Shown piece after piece: positions 52,894 through 62,042 of a DNA stretch of 64,000 bases. The number at the start of each line of letters is the position of its first letter. Within the stretch, counting starts at the first letter, position 1. This stretch comes from JALZUV01 sp964654855 (GTDB taxonomy: Bacteria > Pseudomonadota > Alphaproteobacteria > Rickettsiales > JALZUV01), in the NCBI GenBank assembly GCA_964654855.1, contig CAZZJS010000002.1:62001-126000 (forward strand), read 5' to 3'. The translations under genes were made by a program, and so were the position numbers. The notes beneath the pieces are model-generated. The model worked only from the letters and a program-made list of their open reading frames with translations. It ran no database searches and was not told the origin of the DNA.

Positions 52894-53903
52894 GATAGAG
52901 CACCTCCATAAACCACATAAGCACCAGTAATTACTACCCAAAGCAGCGATAGCGGCAAGAATACTTTCCAACCTAAACGCATTAACTGGTCATAACGATA
53001 ACGCGGCAATGATGCCCGCATCCAGATAAAGGCGAAGAGAATAAACGCTACTTTCAGCGCAAACCAAATCGGCCCTGGAATAAATTCAAGCGATTCATGC
53101 GGCGCAAGATACCCACCAAGAAATAGCGTTGTCGCAATCGCCGACATTAAAATCATGTTCATATATTCGCCGAGGAAGAACAACGCGAAAGTCATCGATG
53201 AATATTCAACATTATACCCTGCTACCAACTCTGCTTCAGCCTCTGGAAGATCAAAAGGATGGCGATTTGTTTCCGCCAGAATTGAGATAAAGAACAAAAT
53301 AAACATCGGGAACAAGAAAGTGAACACGAACCAGCCGTCACGTTGTGCTTCGATAATTTCAGTCAAATTCAACGAGCCAACAAGCAGCAACACACACACA
53401 ATCACAAAGCCAATTGAGACTTCGTAAGAGACCATTTGTGCTGCTGAACGAATCGCACCGAGGAAGGCATATTTTGAGTTACTCGCCCAGCCAGCCATAA
53501 TCACGCCATAAACGCCGAGGCTCGAAATCGCCAGTAAATACAAGATACCCACATTAATATCTGCAATCACAAATTCCGCCGAAAATGGCATGACCGCCCA
53601 GCCTAAAAGTGCCAGAATAAACGTTAACATCGGCGCAAGAATAAAGACCAGCGGACTGGCGTGAGTCGGTACAATCGTCTCTTTCATAAAGAGCTTCAGC
53701 CCGTCTGCAAACGGTTGCAATAAGCCAAAGGGTCCCACCACATTTGGCCCTTTACGCAACTGCATTGCTGCAATCACCTTGCGTTCTGCATAAGTCAGAT
53801 AAGCCATCAAAATCATCAATGGCACTGCTACTAGCAGAATCTTACCGATAATGATCAACAACGGTAGATAAGGTTCAATCAGCGTGAGAAGCTCTTGCAG
53901 CAT
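52890..53903 (-). CDS. nuoH: NADH-quinone oxidoreductase subunit H
   Basis: NuoH (ND1 homologue) forms most of the quinone chamber at the junction of the two arms. The 337-residue, eight-helix protein has TYAERKVIAAMQLRKGPNVVGPFGLLQPFADGLKLFMKE-type order, the charged loop LAETNRHPFDLPEAEAELVAGYNVEYS-type order with its invariant Glu residues, and RASLPRYRYDQLM near the C-terminus. It shares one base with the nuoG stop and four with nuoI. Confidence 0.97.
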   Translation of the reverse strand: MLQELLTLIEPYLPLLIIIGKILLVAVPLMILMAYLTYAERKVIAAMQLRKGPNVVGPFGLLQPFADGLKLFMKETIVPTHASPLVFILAPMLTFILALLGWAVMPFSAEFVIADINVGILYLLAISSLGVYGVIMAGWASNSKYAFLGAIRSAAQMVSYEVSIGFVIVCVLLLVGSLNLTEIIEAQRDGWFVFTFLFPMFILFFISILAETNRHPFDLPEAEAELVAGYNVEYSSMTFALFFLGEYMNMILMSAIATTLFLGGYLAPHESLEFIPGPIWFALKVAFILFAFIWMRASLPRYRYDQLMRLGWKVFLPLSLLWVVITGAYVVYGGALS

Positions 53904-55978
53904 TATGCAGCCTTACCTTTCTTTTTCTGTGAAGATTTACCATCAACAAACGTCGCCGTACATTCAGCCATTGTTTGTGACGCACGCGAGATTACATCTG
54001 TCATGTAATAGTTTGCAAAATAGGCTGAGAGCTTATCTACGCTAAATTTAAACGTCTTACGAGGGCGCATGCCTGAAAGCGCCGCGACTGGCTTCACATC
54101 CAATTCACCTAAATGCGGATGCGTTTTAATCATCTGTGCACGCAAGGCGCTTAACTCATCAAAGGGAAGTTTTTCACCCAGCAACTCAGAAAGCGCGCGA
54201 ATAATTTTCCAATCAGGGCGCGCTTCTCCCGGTGCAAATGCCGCTGCAAAACTACGCTGCACACGACCTTCCATATTCACATAAGTACCATCTTGTTCAG
54301 TATAAGCAGCCGATGGTAAAATCACATCTGCGCGATGCGCACCATTATCACCATGATGGCCTTGGTAAATCACAAAGCAATTACCGCCAATTTGCGACAT
54401 ATCCAACTCATCCGCTCCCAGCAGATAGAGCATCTCGATTTTACCCGAACGGCTAGCTTCCAACATCCCTGCTGTATCCAACCCACCTTTAGCAGGCGTA
54501 AACCCAATATCTAATGCACCCACACGAGAAGCAGATGTTTGCAGCACATTAAAGCCATTCCATGTTTTAAGATCGGTTGATTCTTGCGCTAGTGTACGAG
54601 CCGCCGCGTAAATTTCTTTTGCATCTGCACGCTGTAACGCCGCCTGCCCCACAATAATAAGAGGGCGTTTTGCACGTTTTAAAGTTTTCGCAAACTCACC
54701 TTTACCCGCAATCAAGTCGCTCAAAATAGCCGGCGACTCACCCAACCATTCCACCGGATAAGTTAGCGGTGTCTCTTGCCCAATCGCCGCCACCGGCGCG
54801 CCATTATTCAACCATGCTTTACGAATACGCGAGTTTAATACTGGCGCTTCCGCACGTGGATTTGTGCCAATCAACACAACCGCATCCGCTTCTTCAACAC
54901 CTGCAAAACCTGAATTAAACAAGTATTCCCCGCGCTCATCTTGCGCAATAAAGCTTGCATCTTGACGACAATCGCGGCTTTTTGAACCCAGTTCATCCAT
55001 CAGTGTTTTCAGGGCATAGAGCGGTTCAACCGAAACCATATCACCGGCAATCGCACCCAGTTTCTTCGCACCTGATGTTTCAAATTTTTTCGCAATCGCA
55101 GCGAAAGCTTCATCCCAACTTACAGGCTTAAGCTTACCTTTCACGCGCAAATAAGGAGTATCCAAACGCTGACGACTCAAGCCATCACAAGCGTAACGAG
55201 ATTTATCACCAAGCCATTCTTCATTCACTTCTTCATTCAAACGAGGAAGCACACGCATTACATTATTTCCGCGCACATCGATACGGATATTCGAGCCCAT
55301 CGCATCATGCACATCAATGCTTTCCGTTTTCTTCAATTCCCACGGACGCGCAACAAACGCATAAGGACGCGAAGTCAACGCACCGACAGGGCAAAGATCA
55401 ATCACATTACCGGACATTTCCGAGGCAAAAGCCTTACCCTCCGTCGTAATTTCCATATGTTCACCGCGACCCACTGCACCAAGTTCCGGCACACCGGCTA
55501 CATCCTCAGCAAAGCGAACACAGCGCGTGCAGTGAATGCAACGCGTCATATGTGTTTTGATAAGCGGCCCCATATCTTTAGTTTCAACGGCGCGCTTATG
55601 CTCCGCATAACGACTAAAACCCGTACCATAGTTGCGCGCTTGATCTTGCAAATCGCACTCACCACCTTGATCACAAATCGGGCAATCCAGCGGATGATTG
55701 ATAAGTAAAAACTCCATCACCCCTTCGCGCGCTTTTTTCACCATTGGCGTATCGGTTTTCACCGTCATACCTTCCGATACAGGCAAAGCACAAGAAGCCG
55801 CAGGTTTAGGCGGGCCAGGTGACACTTCCACCAAGCACATACGACAATTACCCGCAATTTTCAGACGATCATGGTAGCAAAAACGTGGAATTTCAACACC
55901 TGCCTGCTCGCACGCCTGAATAACAGTAGCGCCATCCGCTACTTCAATCTCATTTCCATCAATCGTTAATTTAGGCAT
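53903..55978 (-). CDS. nuoG: NADH-quinone oxidoreductase subunit G
   Basis: The 75-kDa-type subunit, 691 residues. The N-terminal ferredoxin domain binds N1b (RFCYHDRLKIAGNCRMCLVEV), N5 through HPLDCPICDQGGECDLQD with its His ligand, and N4 (RCIHCTRCVRFAEDVAG). The remainder is a degenerate molybdopterin oxidoreductase domain without cofactor residues and without the extra N7 cluster. The C-terminus is short and Lys-rich (SQKKKGKAA). It begins three bases after a non-nuo gene that separates it from nuoF. Confidence 0.97.
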   Translation of the reverse strand: MPKLTIDGNEIEVADGATVIQACEQAGVEIPRFCYHDRLKIAGNCRMCLVEVSPGPPKPAASCALPVSEGMTVKTDTPMVKKAREGVMEFLLINHPLDCPICDQGGECDLQDQARNYGTGFSRYAEHKRAVETKDMGPLIKTHMTRCIHCTRCVRFAEDVAGVPELGAVGRGEHMEITTEGKAFASEMSGNVIDLCPVGALTSRPYAFVARPWELKKTESIDVHDAMGSNIRIDVRGNNVMRVLPRLNEEVNEEWLGDKSRYACDGLSRQRLDTPYLRVKGKLKPVSWDEAFAAIAKKFETSGAKKLGAIAGDMVSVEPLYALKTLMDELGSKSRDCRQDASFIAQDERGEYLFNSGFAGVEEADAVVLIGTNPRAEAPVLNSRIRKAWLNNGAPVAAIGQETPLTYPVEWLGESPAILSDLIAGKGEFAKTLKRAKRPLIIVGQAALQRADAKEIYAAARTLAQESTDLKTWNGFNVLQTSASRVGALDIGFTPAKGGLDTAGMLEASRSGKIEMLYLLGADELDMSQIGGNCFVIYQGHHGDNGAHRADVILPSAAYTEQDGTYVNMEGRVQRSFAAAFAPGEARPDWKIIRALSELLGEKLPFDELSALRAQMIKTHPHLGELDVKPVAALSGMRPRKTFKFSVDKLSAYFANYYMTDVISRASQTMAECTATFVDGKSSQKKKGKAA

Positions 55979-55980
55979 GA

Positions 55981-56496
55981 TTATTTTTCCTGAGACTTCT
56001 TAGATTCTTGTTCTTTTTCTTTGGCGGCGAAAAGTTCAGAATTCACATCCAAACGAATAACCTGCGGCTCTGTTTTTGCATCTGCATAAAACACCAATTG
56101 CACCGCCCCCTTTGCATTCTCGAAATGCGAGATGAATTGTGCCTTAACCACTTCAGAGCTTTCACCTGCTGGGTTTGTATTAATAGTATGCTGCAAGCTA
56201 AGGCTCTTAGGCTGGATAGACTTAAATTCACCTAGTTTTGACATCTTATTAATCAATTCAGGTGCTTTTTCTTGCGAAGAGAAATTCTTTTTTAGCTGCG
56301 GATGAGTATAGGCTGCCACATCATCTAACTTCCAATTTGTAGCCAGAATCTCCATAAATTCCGAACTTCTTTCTTGGTAAACCACCAGAGATTCCCGCTC
56401 GCTCGAAGCTGCCCAAAAGACAGCGTAACCCGCAATTGCCAGCAACAATACGCCACCCACTACTAGGCTGTTCTTAGCTAAGTTTGTCATCGTCAT
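55981..56496 (-). CDS. Unknown membrane-anchored protein inserted between nuoF and nuoG
   Basis: A 171-residue protein with one N-terminal transmembrane helix (about residues 9-30) and a soluble, probably periplasmic domain. The pattern VVYQERSSEFMEILATNWKLDDVAAYTHPQ-type helix-turn followed by strands VKAQFISHFENAKGAVQLVFY resembles NTF2-like folds such as DUF4019, but I cannot confirm this. The Lys/Glu-rich C-terminus (residues 153-171) is likely disordered. It is three bases from nuoF and two from nuoG, so it is translated with the operon. Complex I operons normally have no gene here. A role as an extra subunit or assembly factor is possible; alternatively it is a passenger gene. Confidence 0.7.
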   Translation of the reverse strand: MTMTNLAKNSLVVGGVLLLAIAGYAVFWAASSERESLVVYQERSSEFMEILATNWKLDDVAAYTHPQLKKNFSSQEKAPELINKMSKLGEFKSIQPKSLSLQHTINTNPAGESSEVVKAQFISHFENAKGAVQLVFYADAKTEPQVIRLDVNSELFAAKEKEQESKKSQEK

Positions 56497-56499
56497 ATT

Positions 56500-57783
56500 C
56501 TACGCAGCCCTGTTCTTATGATATTGTTCGATACGCTCTTCCAACTCAGGTCGGAAGTGGCGGATGAGCCCTTGCACTGGCCACGCTGCTGCATCGCCAA
56601 GGGCGCAAATCGTATGCCCTTCGATACGACCCGTTACATCTAATAAACCGTCAATTTCTTCTGGCAATGCACGGCCTTCAACCATGCGCAACATCACACG
56701 CGCCAACCAACCCGTACCTTCACGACACGGCGTACATTGGCCGCAAGATTCATGCATATAGAAAGTGGAAAGACGCGCAATCGCCGCAACAATATCAGTG
56801 GATTTATCCATCACGATAATGCCCGCCGTACCAAGCCCCGTACCTTCAGCACGAAGCGAATCAAAATCCATCAAGACTGTGTCGCATACATCTTTTGGGA
56901 TCACCGGAGTTGATGAACCACCGGGAATCACCGCAAGTAAATTATCCCATCCACCGCGCACGCCACCTGCATGTTTCTCGATTAATTCTTTGAGCGGAAT
57001 ACCCATTTCTTCTTCAACATTACAAGGCGTATTCACATGCCCCGAGATGCAGAAAATTTTCGTTCCCGTATTATTTTCGCGACCTAAATTTGCAAACCAT
57101 GCAGGCCCACGGCGTAAAATGGTTGGCACCACCGCAATGGATTCCACATTATTCACTGTTGTCGGGCAACCATAAAGACCTGCCATCGCGGGGAAAGGCG
57201 GCTTCAAACGCGGCTGACCTTTCTTACCTTCCAAACTTTCAATCAATGCGGTTTCCTCACCGCAAATATAAGCGCCCGATCCCGCATGCACATAAACATC
57301 AAAATCATAGCCACTACCACACGCGTTTTTACCAAGCAGCCCTGCTTCGTAAGCTTCGTTAATAGCATGCTGTAAGTTTTCAATCTCGCGCACAAACTCG
57401 CCACGCACATAAATATAAGCGGCAGCCGCACGAATCGCGTAACCTGCAACCAAGCAACCTTCCACCAATTTATGCGGATCATGGCGCATAATATCGCGAT
57501 CCTTACATGTGCCCGGTTCGCCTTCATCGGCATTCACCACAAGATAACTTGGACGGCCATCTTTATTTTCTTTCGGCATGAAAGACCATTTCATTCCGGT
57601 TGAAAATCCTGCACCACCACGACCACGCAAGCCCGAAGCTTTCACTTCATCAATAATATTATCTTGGCCTTTGGCGAGCAAACGCTTCGTACCATTCCAG
57701 TCGCCGCGCGCCTTGGCTCCTTCCAGTGCCCAGTCATCAAAGCCATAGAGATTGGTAAAAATACGATCCTGATCTTGCAGCAT
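56500..57783 (-). CDS. nuoF: NADH-quinone oxidoreductase subunit F
   Basis: NuoF binds NADH, FMN and cluster N3 at the tip of the peripheral arm. The 427-residue protein shows LRGRGGAGFSTGMKWSFMPK (flavin/NADH site), NADEGEPGTCKDR, GAYICGEETALIESLEG and the N3 motif ESCGQCTPCREG with a downstream Cys in HTICALGDAAAWP. The start ATG follows the nuoE stop with a one-base overlap. Confidence 0.97.
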   Translation of the reverse strand: MLQDQDRIFTNLYGFDDWALEGAKARGDWNGTKRLLAKGQDNIIDEVKASGLRGRGGAGFSTGMKWSFMPKENKDGRPSYLVVNADEGEPGTCKDRDIMRHDPHKLVEGCLVAGYAIRAAAAYIYVRGEFVREIENLQHAINEAYEAGLLGKNACGSGYDFDVYVHAGSGAYICGEETALIESLEGKKGQPRLKPPFPAMAGLYGCPTTVNNVESIAVVPTILRRGPAWFANLGRENNTGTKIFCISGHVNTPCNVEEEMGIPLKELIEKHAGGVRGGWDNLLAVIPGGSSTPVIPKDVCDTVLMDFDSLRAEGTGLGTAGIIVMDKSTDIVAAIARLSTFYMHESCGQCTPCREGTGWLARVMLRMVEGRALPEEIDGLLDVTGRIEGHTICALGDAAAWPVQGLIRHFRPELEERIEQYHKNRAA

Positions 57784-58487
57784 TATTTCTTACCCTTCTT
57801 CGCTGGAGCTTTTTTCGCAGCGGCTTTCTTAGGAGCAGCTTTTTTCACCGGAGTTTTCTTCGGCTTTTCCGCTTTCAACAATAAGGTCGTCGCGCCAGTT
57901 TCAGGCTCCGAACTCACACGCCCCGTTAGCGAGCCAAACTTTGGCAATTTACCCGCCGCCATTTCAGCAATTAATGTTTGCGCCATATGCGGCGTTAGGT
58001 CTTCGTAATAGCCATCATCTTTAGCCGTGGTCACTTCCATGACTGGCGCATTCACGCACGCCCCTAAACATTCCACTTCCGAAAGAGTGAATTTACCATC
58101 CGCTGTCGTTTCACCTAAACCAATACCAAGATGCACCTTACACGCCTCGATAATATCTTCCGCACCGCGCAAACCACATGGCGTAGTACCGCACACCTGA
58201 ATGTGGAATTTTCCAACAGGTTGCAAATTATACATGCTGTAGAAAGTTGCCACTTCCTTCACTTTAATTGGCGCCATACCCAGAACAGCCGCCACATAAT
58301 CAATCGCCGCTTGCGGCAACCAACCATCATTTTGTTGCTGCGCTAGCATCAACAGCGGCATCACCGCCGATTGCTCACGCCCCGCAGGATAGCGCGAGAT
58401 AAGCTCTTTTGCTTTTGTCTTATTACGCCCCGTAAAAGTAAAACTTTCCGGTTGCGTAAATTCGACAGGTTTTAGACCGATACCCAT
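57783..58487 (-). CDS. nuoE: NADH-quinone oxidoreductase subunit E with Lys/Ala/Pro-rich tail
   Basis: NuoE (24-kDa subunit) carries the 2Fe-2S cluster N1a: the cysteines are in VCGTTPCGLRG and VECLGACVNAPVM. The first 180 residues are the normal thioredoxin-fold protein. From about residue 200 the chain is a Lys/Ala/Pro tail (KTPVKKAAPKKAAAKKAP...) like histone H1, about 35 residues long. Such tails are seen sporadically in alphaproteobacterial NuoE proteins; TopA in this window ends similarly. One-base overlaps with nuoD and nuoF. Confidence 0.96.
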   Translation of the reverse strand: MGIGLKPVEFTQPESFTFTGRNKTKAKELISRYPAGREQSAVMPLLMLAQQQNDGWLPQAAIDYVAAVLGMAPIKVKEVATFYSMYNLQPVGKFHIQVCGTTPCGLRGAEDIIEACKVHLGIGLGETTADGKFTLSEVECLGACVNAPVMEVTTAKDDGYYEDLTPHMAQTLIAEMAAGKLPKFGSLTGRVSSEPETGATTLLLKAEKPKKTPVKKAAPKKAAAKKAPAKKGKK

Positions 58488-59683
58488 TATCTATCAATCT
58501 CCCCAAATACAATATCCATGGTGCCGATAATCGTCACCGCATCGGCCAGCATGTGACCCTTACTCATAAATTCCATCGCTTGCAGATGCGCATATCCGGG
58601 CGCACGAATTTTACAACGGTATGGACGATTCGTTCCATCCGAAATTAGGTAAACACCAAACTCGCCTTTAGGTGCTTCGCATGCCGCATACACTTCACCT
58701 TCGGGCACTTCCATGCCTTCCGAATAAAGCTTAAAGTGATTGATGATGGCTTCCATCGAATGTTTCATTAACCCGCGCTTTGGTGGCACGAGCGCCGGAT
58801 TATCCGCCATCACATCGCCACCCGGCAACTTATCAATTGCTTGGCGAATAATGGAAACTGATTGGCGCATTTCTTCCATGCGCACAAGATAACGATCCCA
58901 GCAATCACCTTTTGTGCCAACCGGAACATCAAACTCAAAATGATTATAACATTCATAAGGTTCAGCACGGCGCAAATCCCATGCCACGCCAGAACCACGA
59001 AGCATCGCGCCCGTAAAGCCCCACGCTTGCGCTTCTGCGGCACTGACCACCCCAATATCTACCGTACGCTGCTTCCAGATACGGTTTTCAGTGAGAAGGT
59101 CATCAACGTCATTCAGTACAGGCAAGAAACCATCACAAAACTCGAGAATCTCTTGATCCATACCCGCTGGCATATCTTGATGAACACCGCCCGGGCGCAA
59201 CCATGCTGAGTGGAAACGCGCACCTGATACACGCTCATAAAAAGCCAGAATCTTTTCGCGCTCTTCAAATAACCAAAGCAAAGGCGTCATCGCACCCACA
59301 TCCAGCGCTTGAGTAGTGATATTCAAAATGTGATTTAGAATCCGCGTAAGTTCCGCAAAAATCACACGCAAATATTGCGCGCGTAAGGGCACTTCAAGCC
59401 CCGTTAATTTCTCAATCGCCATACAATAGCTGTGCTCCATGCACATAGGCGAAACGTAATCTAAACGGTCAAAATAAGGCAGGGCTTGCAGGTAAGTTTT
59501 ATATTCAATCAGCTTTTCCGTACCACGATGCAGCAGGCCGATATGCGGATCGACACGTTCGACCACTTCACCTTCCATCTCCATCACCATACGCAACACA
59601 CCATGCGCCGCCGGATGCTGCGGACCAAAGTTCAGTGTCATATTCTTGAGCTCAACCGGAACCTTCTTCACTGCTTCAGACAT
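58487..59683 (-). CDS. nuoD: NADH-quinone oxidoreductase subunit D
   Basis: The 49-kDa-type subunit, forming the quinone-binding cavity with NuoB. The 398-residue protein has LNFGPQHPAAHGVLRMVMEMEG (with the quinone-contacting His), DPHIGLLHRGTEKLIEYKTY, QALPYFDRLDYVSPM, and the C-terminus IGTMDIVFGEIDR, all diagnostic. It is not fused with nuoC. It shares one base with nuoC and nuoE on either side. Confidence 0.97.
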   Translation of the reverse strand: MSEAVKKVPVELKNMTLNFGPQHPAAHGVLRMVMEMEGEVVERVDPHIGLLHRGTEKLIEYKTYLQALPYFDRLDYVSPMCMEHSYCMAIEKLTGLEVPLRAQYLRVIFAELTRILNHILNITTQALDVGAMTPLLWLFEEREKILAFYERVSGARFHSAWLRPGGVHQDMPAGMDQEILEFCDGFLPVLNDVDDLLTENRIWKQRTVDIGVVSAAEAQAWGFTGAMLRGSGVAWDLRRAEPYECYNHFEFDVPVGTKGDCWDRYLVRMEEMRQSVSIIRQAIDKLPGGDVMADNPALVPPKRGLMKHSMEAIINHFKLYSEGMEVPEGEVYAACEAPKGEFGVYLISDGTNRPYRCKIRAPGYAHLQAMEFMSKGHMLADAVTIIGTMDIVFGEIDR

Positions 59684-60297
59684 TAAGCCACATCCTCCGC
59701 TTTTTCATCACCAGGGAGCACGTATTTACCACCCTCCCACGGGCTTGGATAATCGAAGCTCCGGAATTCTTGTTGTAGCTTCACTGGCTCGTAAATCACG
59801 CGCGCTTGCTCAGCGTCGTAGCGCATTTCCACATAGCCAGTCATCGGGAAGTCCTTGCGTAGCGGATGACCATCAAAGCCATAATCAGTCAATAAGCGGC
59901 GCAAATCAAGGTTACCCGAGAAATACACCCCATACATATCCCACGTTTCACGCTCAAACCATCCCGCCGCCGGATAGAGCGAAACCAAACTTGGTACTGG
60001 CGTATTTTCATCCGTTGAAAGTTTCACACGGATACGCTGATTATTCGCCGTTGAAAGCAAGTGATACACCACCTCAAAACGCTGCTCGCGCGCCGGATAA
60101 TCCACACCGCACAAATCCGTTAGCTGATGGAACAAACATTTCGAATTATCATGCAAATACGTCATCAGTGACAGGAGACTTTCACCATCCGTTACCAAAG
60201 TCAGTTCATTCAATTTAACCGACCAATCGCGCACCGCCTTACCCTGCTTTGTCGCAATTAATTCACCTAATTCAGAAAGCGTCAGCACATCACTCAT
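59683..60297 (-). CDS. nuoC: NADH-quinone oxidoreductase subunit C
   Basis: The 30-kDa-type subunit, structural and without cofactors. The 204-residue protein has LTDLCGVDYPAREQRFEVVYHLLS and the signature ERETWDMYGVYFSGNLDLRRLLTDYGF with DGHPLRKDFPM. The C-terminus carries the residues that contact NuoD. It overlaps nuoB by four bases (ATGA). Confidence 0.97.
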   Translation of the reverse strand: MSDVLTLSELGELIATKQGKAVRDWSVKLNELTLVTDGESLLSLMTYLHDNSKCLFHQLTDLCGVDYPAREQRFEVVYHLLSTANNQRIRVKLSTDENTPVPSLVSLYPAAGWFERETWDMYGVYFSGNLDLRRLLTDYGFDGHPLRKDFPMTGYVEMRYDAEQARVIYEPVKLQQEFRSFDYPSPWEGGKYVLPGDEKAEDVA

Positions 60298-60827
60298 CGC
60301 GCAAACACCTTCTCACGTTTAATCTTCTTTTGCAGCTGTAAGATACCATACATCAGCGCCTCAGCCGTCGGAGGACAACCCGGTACATATACATCTACTG
60401 GCACAATACGATCACAACCACGCACCACAGAATAACTATAGTGATAATAACCACCGCCATTCGCACAGGAGCCCATTGAAATCACCCAACGAGGCTCTGC
60501 CATTTGATCATAAACCTTACGAAGCGCAGGCGCCATTTTATTGCAAAGCGTTCCCGCCACAATCATCACATCGGACTGACGCGGGCTTGGACGAAACACC
60601 AACCCCATACGATCCATATCATAGCGTGAAGCCGCCGCCTGCATCATCTCAACCGCGCAACAAGCCAAACCAAAAGTCATCGGCCAGAGCGAACCCGTAC
60701 GCGCCCAATTGACAAGATTATCCATATTCGCAACGACAAAACCTTTATCGTTAAACTCTTCTTGAACACCCTTCATCACAAGATCTTGATAATCTTGCGG
60801 AGTCACTAATGGTTCATTTACTCCCAT
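60294..60827 (-). CDS. nuoB: NADH-quinone oxidoreductase subunit B
   Basis: NuoB holds cluster N2, the last electron carrier before quinone. ATG at 60827 (MGVNEPLV, 177 residues) is preferred to 60848 because GAAAGGGG lies eight bases before it. The N2 ligands are in FGLACCAVEMM (two adjacent Cys), SMGSCANGGGYY and VPGCPPTAEAL. It overlaps the 3' end of nuoA by ten bases. Confidence 0.97.
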   Translation of the reverse strand: MGVNEPLVTPQDYQDLVMKGVQEEFNDKGFVVANMDNLVNWARTGSLWPMTFGLACCAVEMMQAAASRYDMDRMGLVFRPSPRQSDVMIVAGTLCNKMAPALRKVYDQMAEPRWVISMGSCANGGGYYHYSYSVVRGCDRIVPVDVYVPGCPPTAEALMYGILQLQKKIKREKVFAR

Positions 60828-61183
60828 TCCAGCGCCCCTTTCTTCCACTCATAAATAAAGCCGATAGTCAACAGACCAAGGAACACCATCATCGACCAAA
60901 AGCCGAATACGCCAATATCACCCAGAGCCACCGCCCACGGGAATAAGAACGCAATTTCGAGATCAAAAATAATAAAAAGAATCGCCACTAGATAGAAGCG
61001 AATATCAAACTTAGAGCGCGCACCATCAAAGGCCTCAAACCCGCACTCATATTGCGAAAGTTTTTCTTTATCAGGACGTTGCTTAGCAACAATGCGTGGC
61101 AACACCACCATAACGGTTGCCAAACCCACCGCAATCACAAGGAAAACGAGGATCGGAAAGTACGCTGTAGAAACTTCTAACAT
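60818..61183 (-). CDS. nuoA: NADH-quinone oxidoreductase subunit A
   Basis: NuoA (ND3 homologue) is a three-helix subunit that closes the quinone channel. The ATG at 61183 (MLEVSTAYFPIL) gives 121 residues, the standard length; the open frame goes 12 codons higher. The conserved loop YECGFEAFDGARSKFDIRFYLVAILFIIFDLE is present in order, including the Cys of the loop that changes in the active/deactive transition of mitochondrial complex I. It is the first gene of the nuo operon; the promoter must lie in the 154-base gap to the divergent SDR gene. Confidence 0.97.
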   Translation of the reverse strand: MLEVSTAYFPILVFLVIAVGLATVMVVLPRIVAKQRPDKEKLSQYECGFEAFDGARSKFDIRFYLVAILFIIFDLEIAFLFPWAVALGDIGVFGFWSMMVFLGLLTIGFIYEWKKGALEWE

Positions 61184-61337
61184 CGTTCTTGGGTATATCA
61201 GCCCTATATATGATTGCAATGGCTAGGAGCCACAAAATCACAAGATATCAACAATTATTTTGAAAGATGATACATTGCCGCCTATGCTTCTTGAATTGCA
61301 GCATTAACCGTTAGACATCAAACAAGAAGCAACCCTC
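61184..61337. promoter_or_regulatory. Divergent promoter region of the nuo operon and the SDR gene
   Basis: This 154-base AT-rich gap separates nuoA (minus) from the SDR gene (plus) and must hold the promoter of the whole 14-gene operon unless transcription enters from elsewhere. I can see possible -10 elements (CATATATAG on the minus strand near 61200-61210) but no convincing -35 pair, and no FNR or CtrA motif. The assignment is by position only. Confidence 0.35.
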
Positions 61338-62042
61338 ATGCCAAATACTATTTTTATTACCGGATCAACCGATGGTATCGGCTTAGAAACTGCCAGAATG
61401 TTAAACTCGCAAGGGCATCATGTTTTATTGCATGGCCGCAATCCGCAAAAACTGGAGGCGATTAAGCAAGAGCTTTCTGCCGAAGGTTACCTCGCTGATT
61501 TATCAAACATGGATGAGGTTCGCACTCTCGCCAAAACGGTGACTGAGAAACATCCAACCCTTGATATCCTTATCAATAATGCCGGTATTTTCAGAACTTC
61601 CGAAACCCAAACAGCTGATGGGTTAGACACACGCTTTGCCGTGAATACGCTAGCGCCTTATCTTCTCACCACTTTATTACTTCCCATAATGAAGCCTGAA
61701 GGGCGAGTCATCAATCTCTCCTCCGCCGCACAAGCACCTGTAAATTTGGAAGCCCTTAAAGGCGAAACCGGCGAACTTAATGCGATGAATGCTTATGCAC
61801 AAAGCAAGCTCGCCATTACCATGTGGTCACGTGCAATGGTTAAAGAAGGCTTCGGCGTTGCTGGTGGTGATCTCAAAATTGGCGCCGATGTCTTAATCCG
61901 CGCCGCACTCTCCGACGAATTCGCCGATGCAACAGGCAAATATTTTGACAATGACGCTAAACGTTTTGCTAACCCGCATGCAGATGCTCTCGACACGCAA
62001 AAATGCGAGGAGCTCATACAAGCGATAGAACAGATACTCTAA
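61338..62042 (+). CDS. Short-chain dehydrogenase/reductase, apparently with an internal shortening
   Basis: A 234-residue SDR. The cofactor site ITGSTDGIGLETARML, the structural NNAG, the catalytic Ser in INLSSAAQ and the YAQSK pair are all present. After YAQSKLAITMWSRA the sequence goes directly to MVKEGFGVAGGDLKIGADVL. In relatives as I recall them, about 20 residues including the PG motif (of the form AVNPGS) lie between these; it looks as if an in-frame segment has been lost. The C-terminal GKYFDNDAKRF is again as in the family. The stop overlaps that of the convergent merR gene. Substrate unknown. Confidence 0.8.
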   Translation: MPNTIFITGSTDGIGLETARMLNSQGHHVLLHGRNPQKLEAIKQELSAEGYLADLSNMDEVRTLAKTVTEKHPTLDILINNAGIFRTSETQTADGLDTRFAVNTLAPYLLTTLLLPIMKPEGRVINLSSAAQAPVNLEALKGETGELNAMNAYAQSKLAITMWSRAMVKEGFGVAGGDLKIGADVLIRAALSDEFADATGKYFDNDAKRFANPHADALDTQKCEELIQAIEQIL

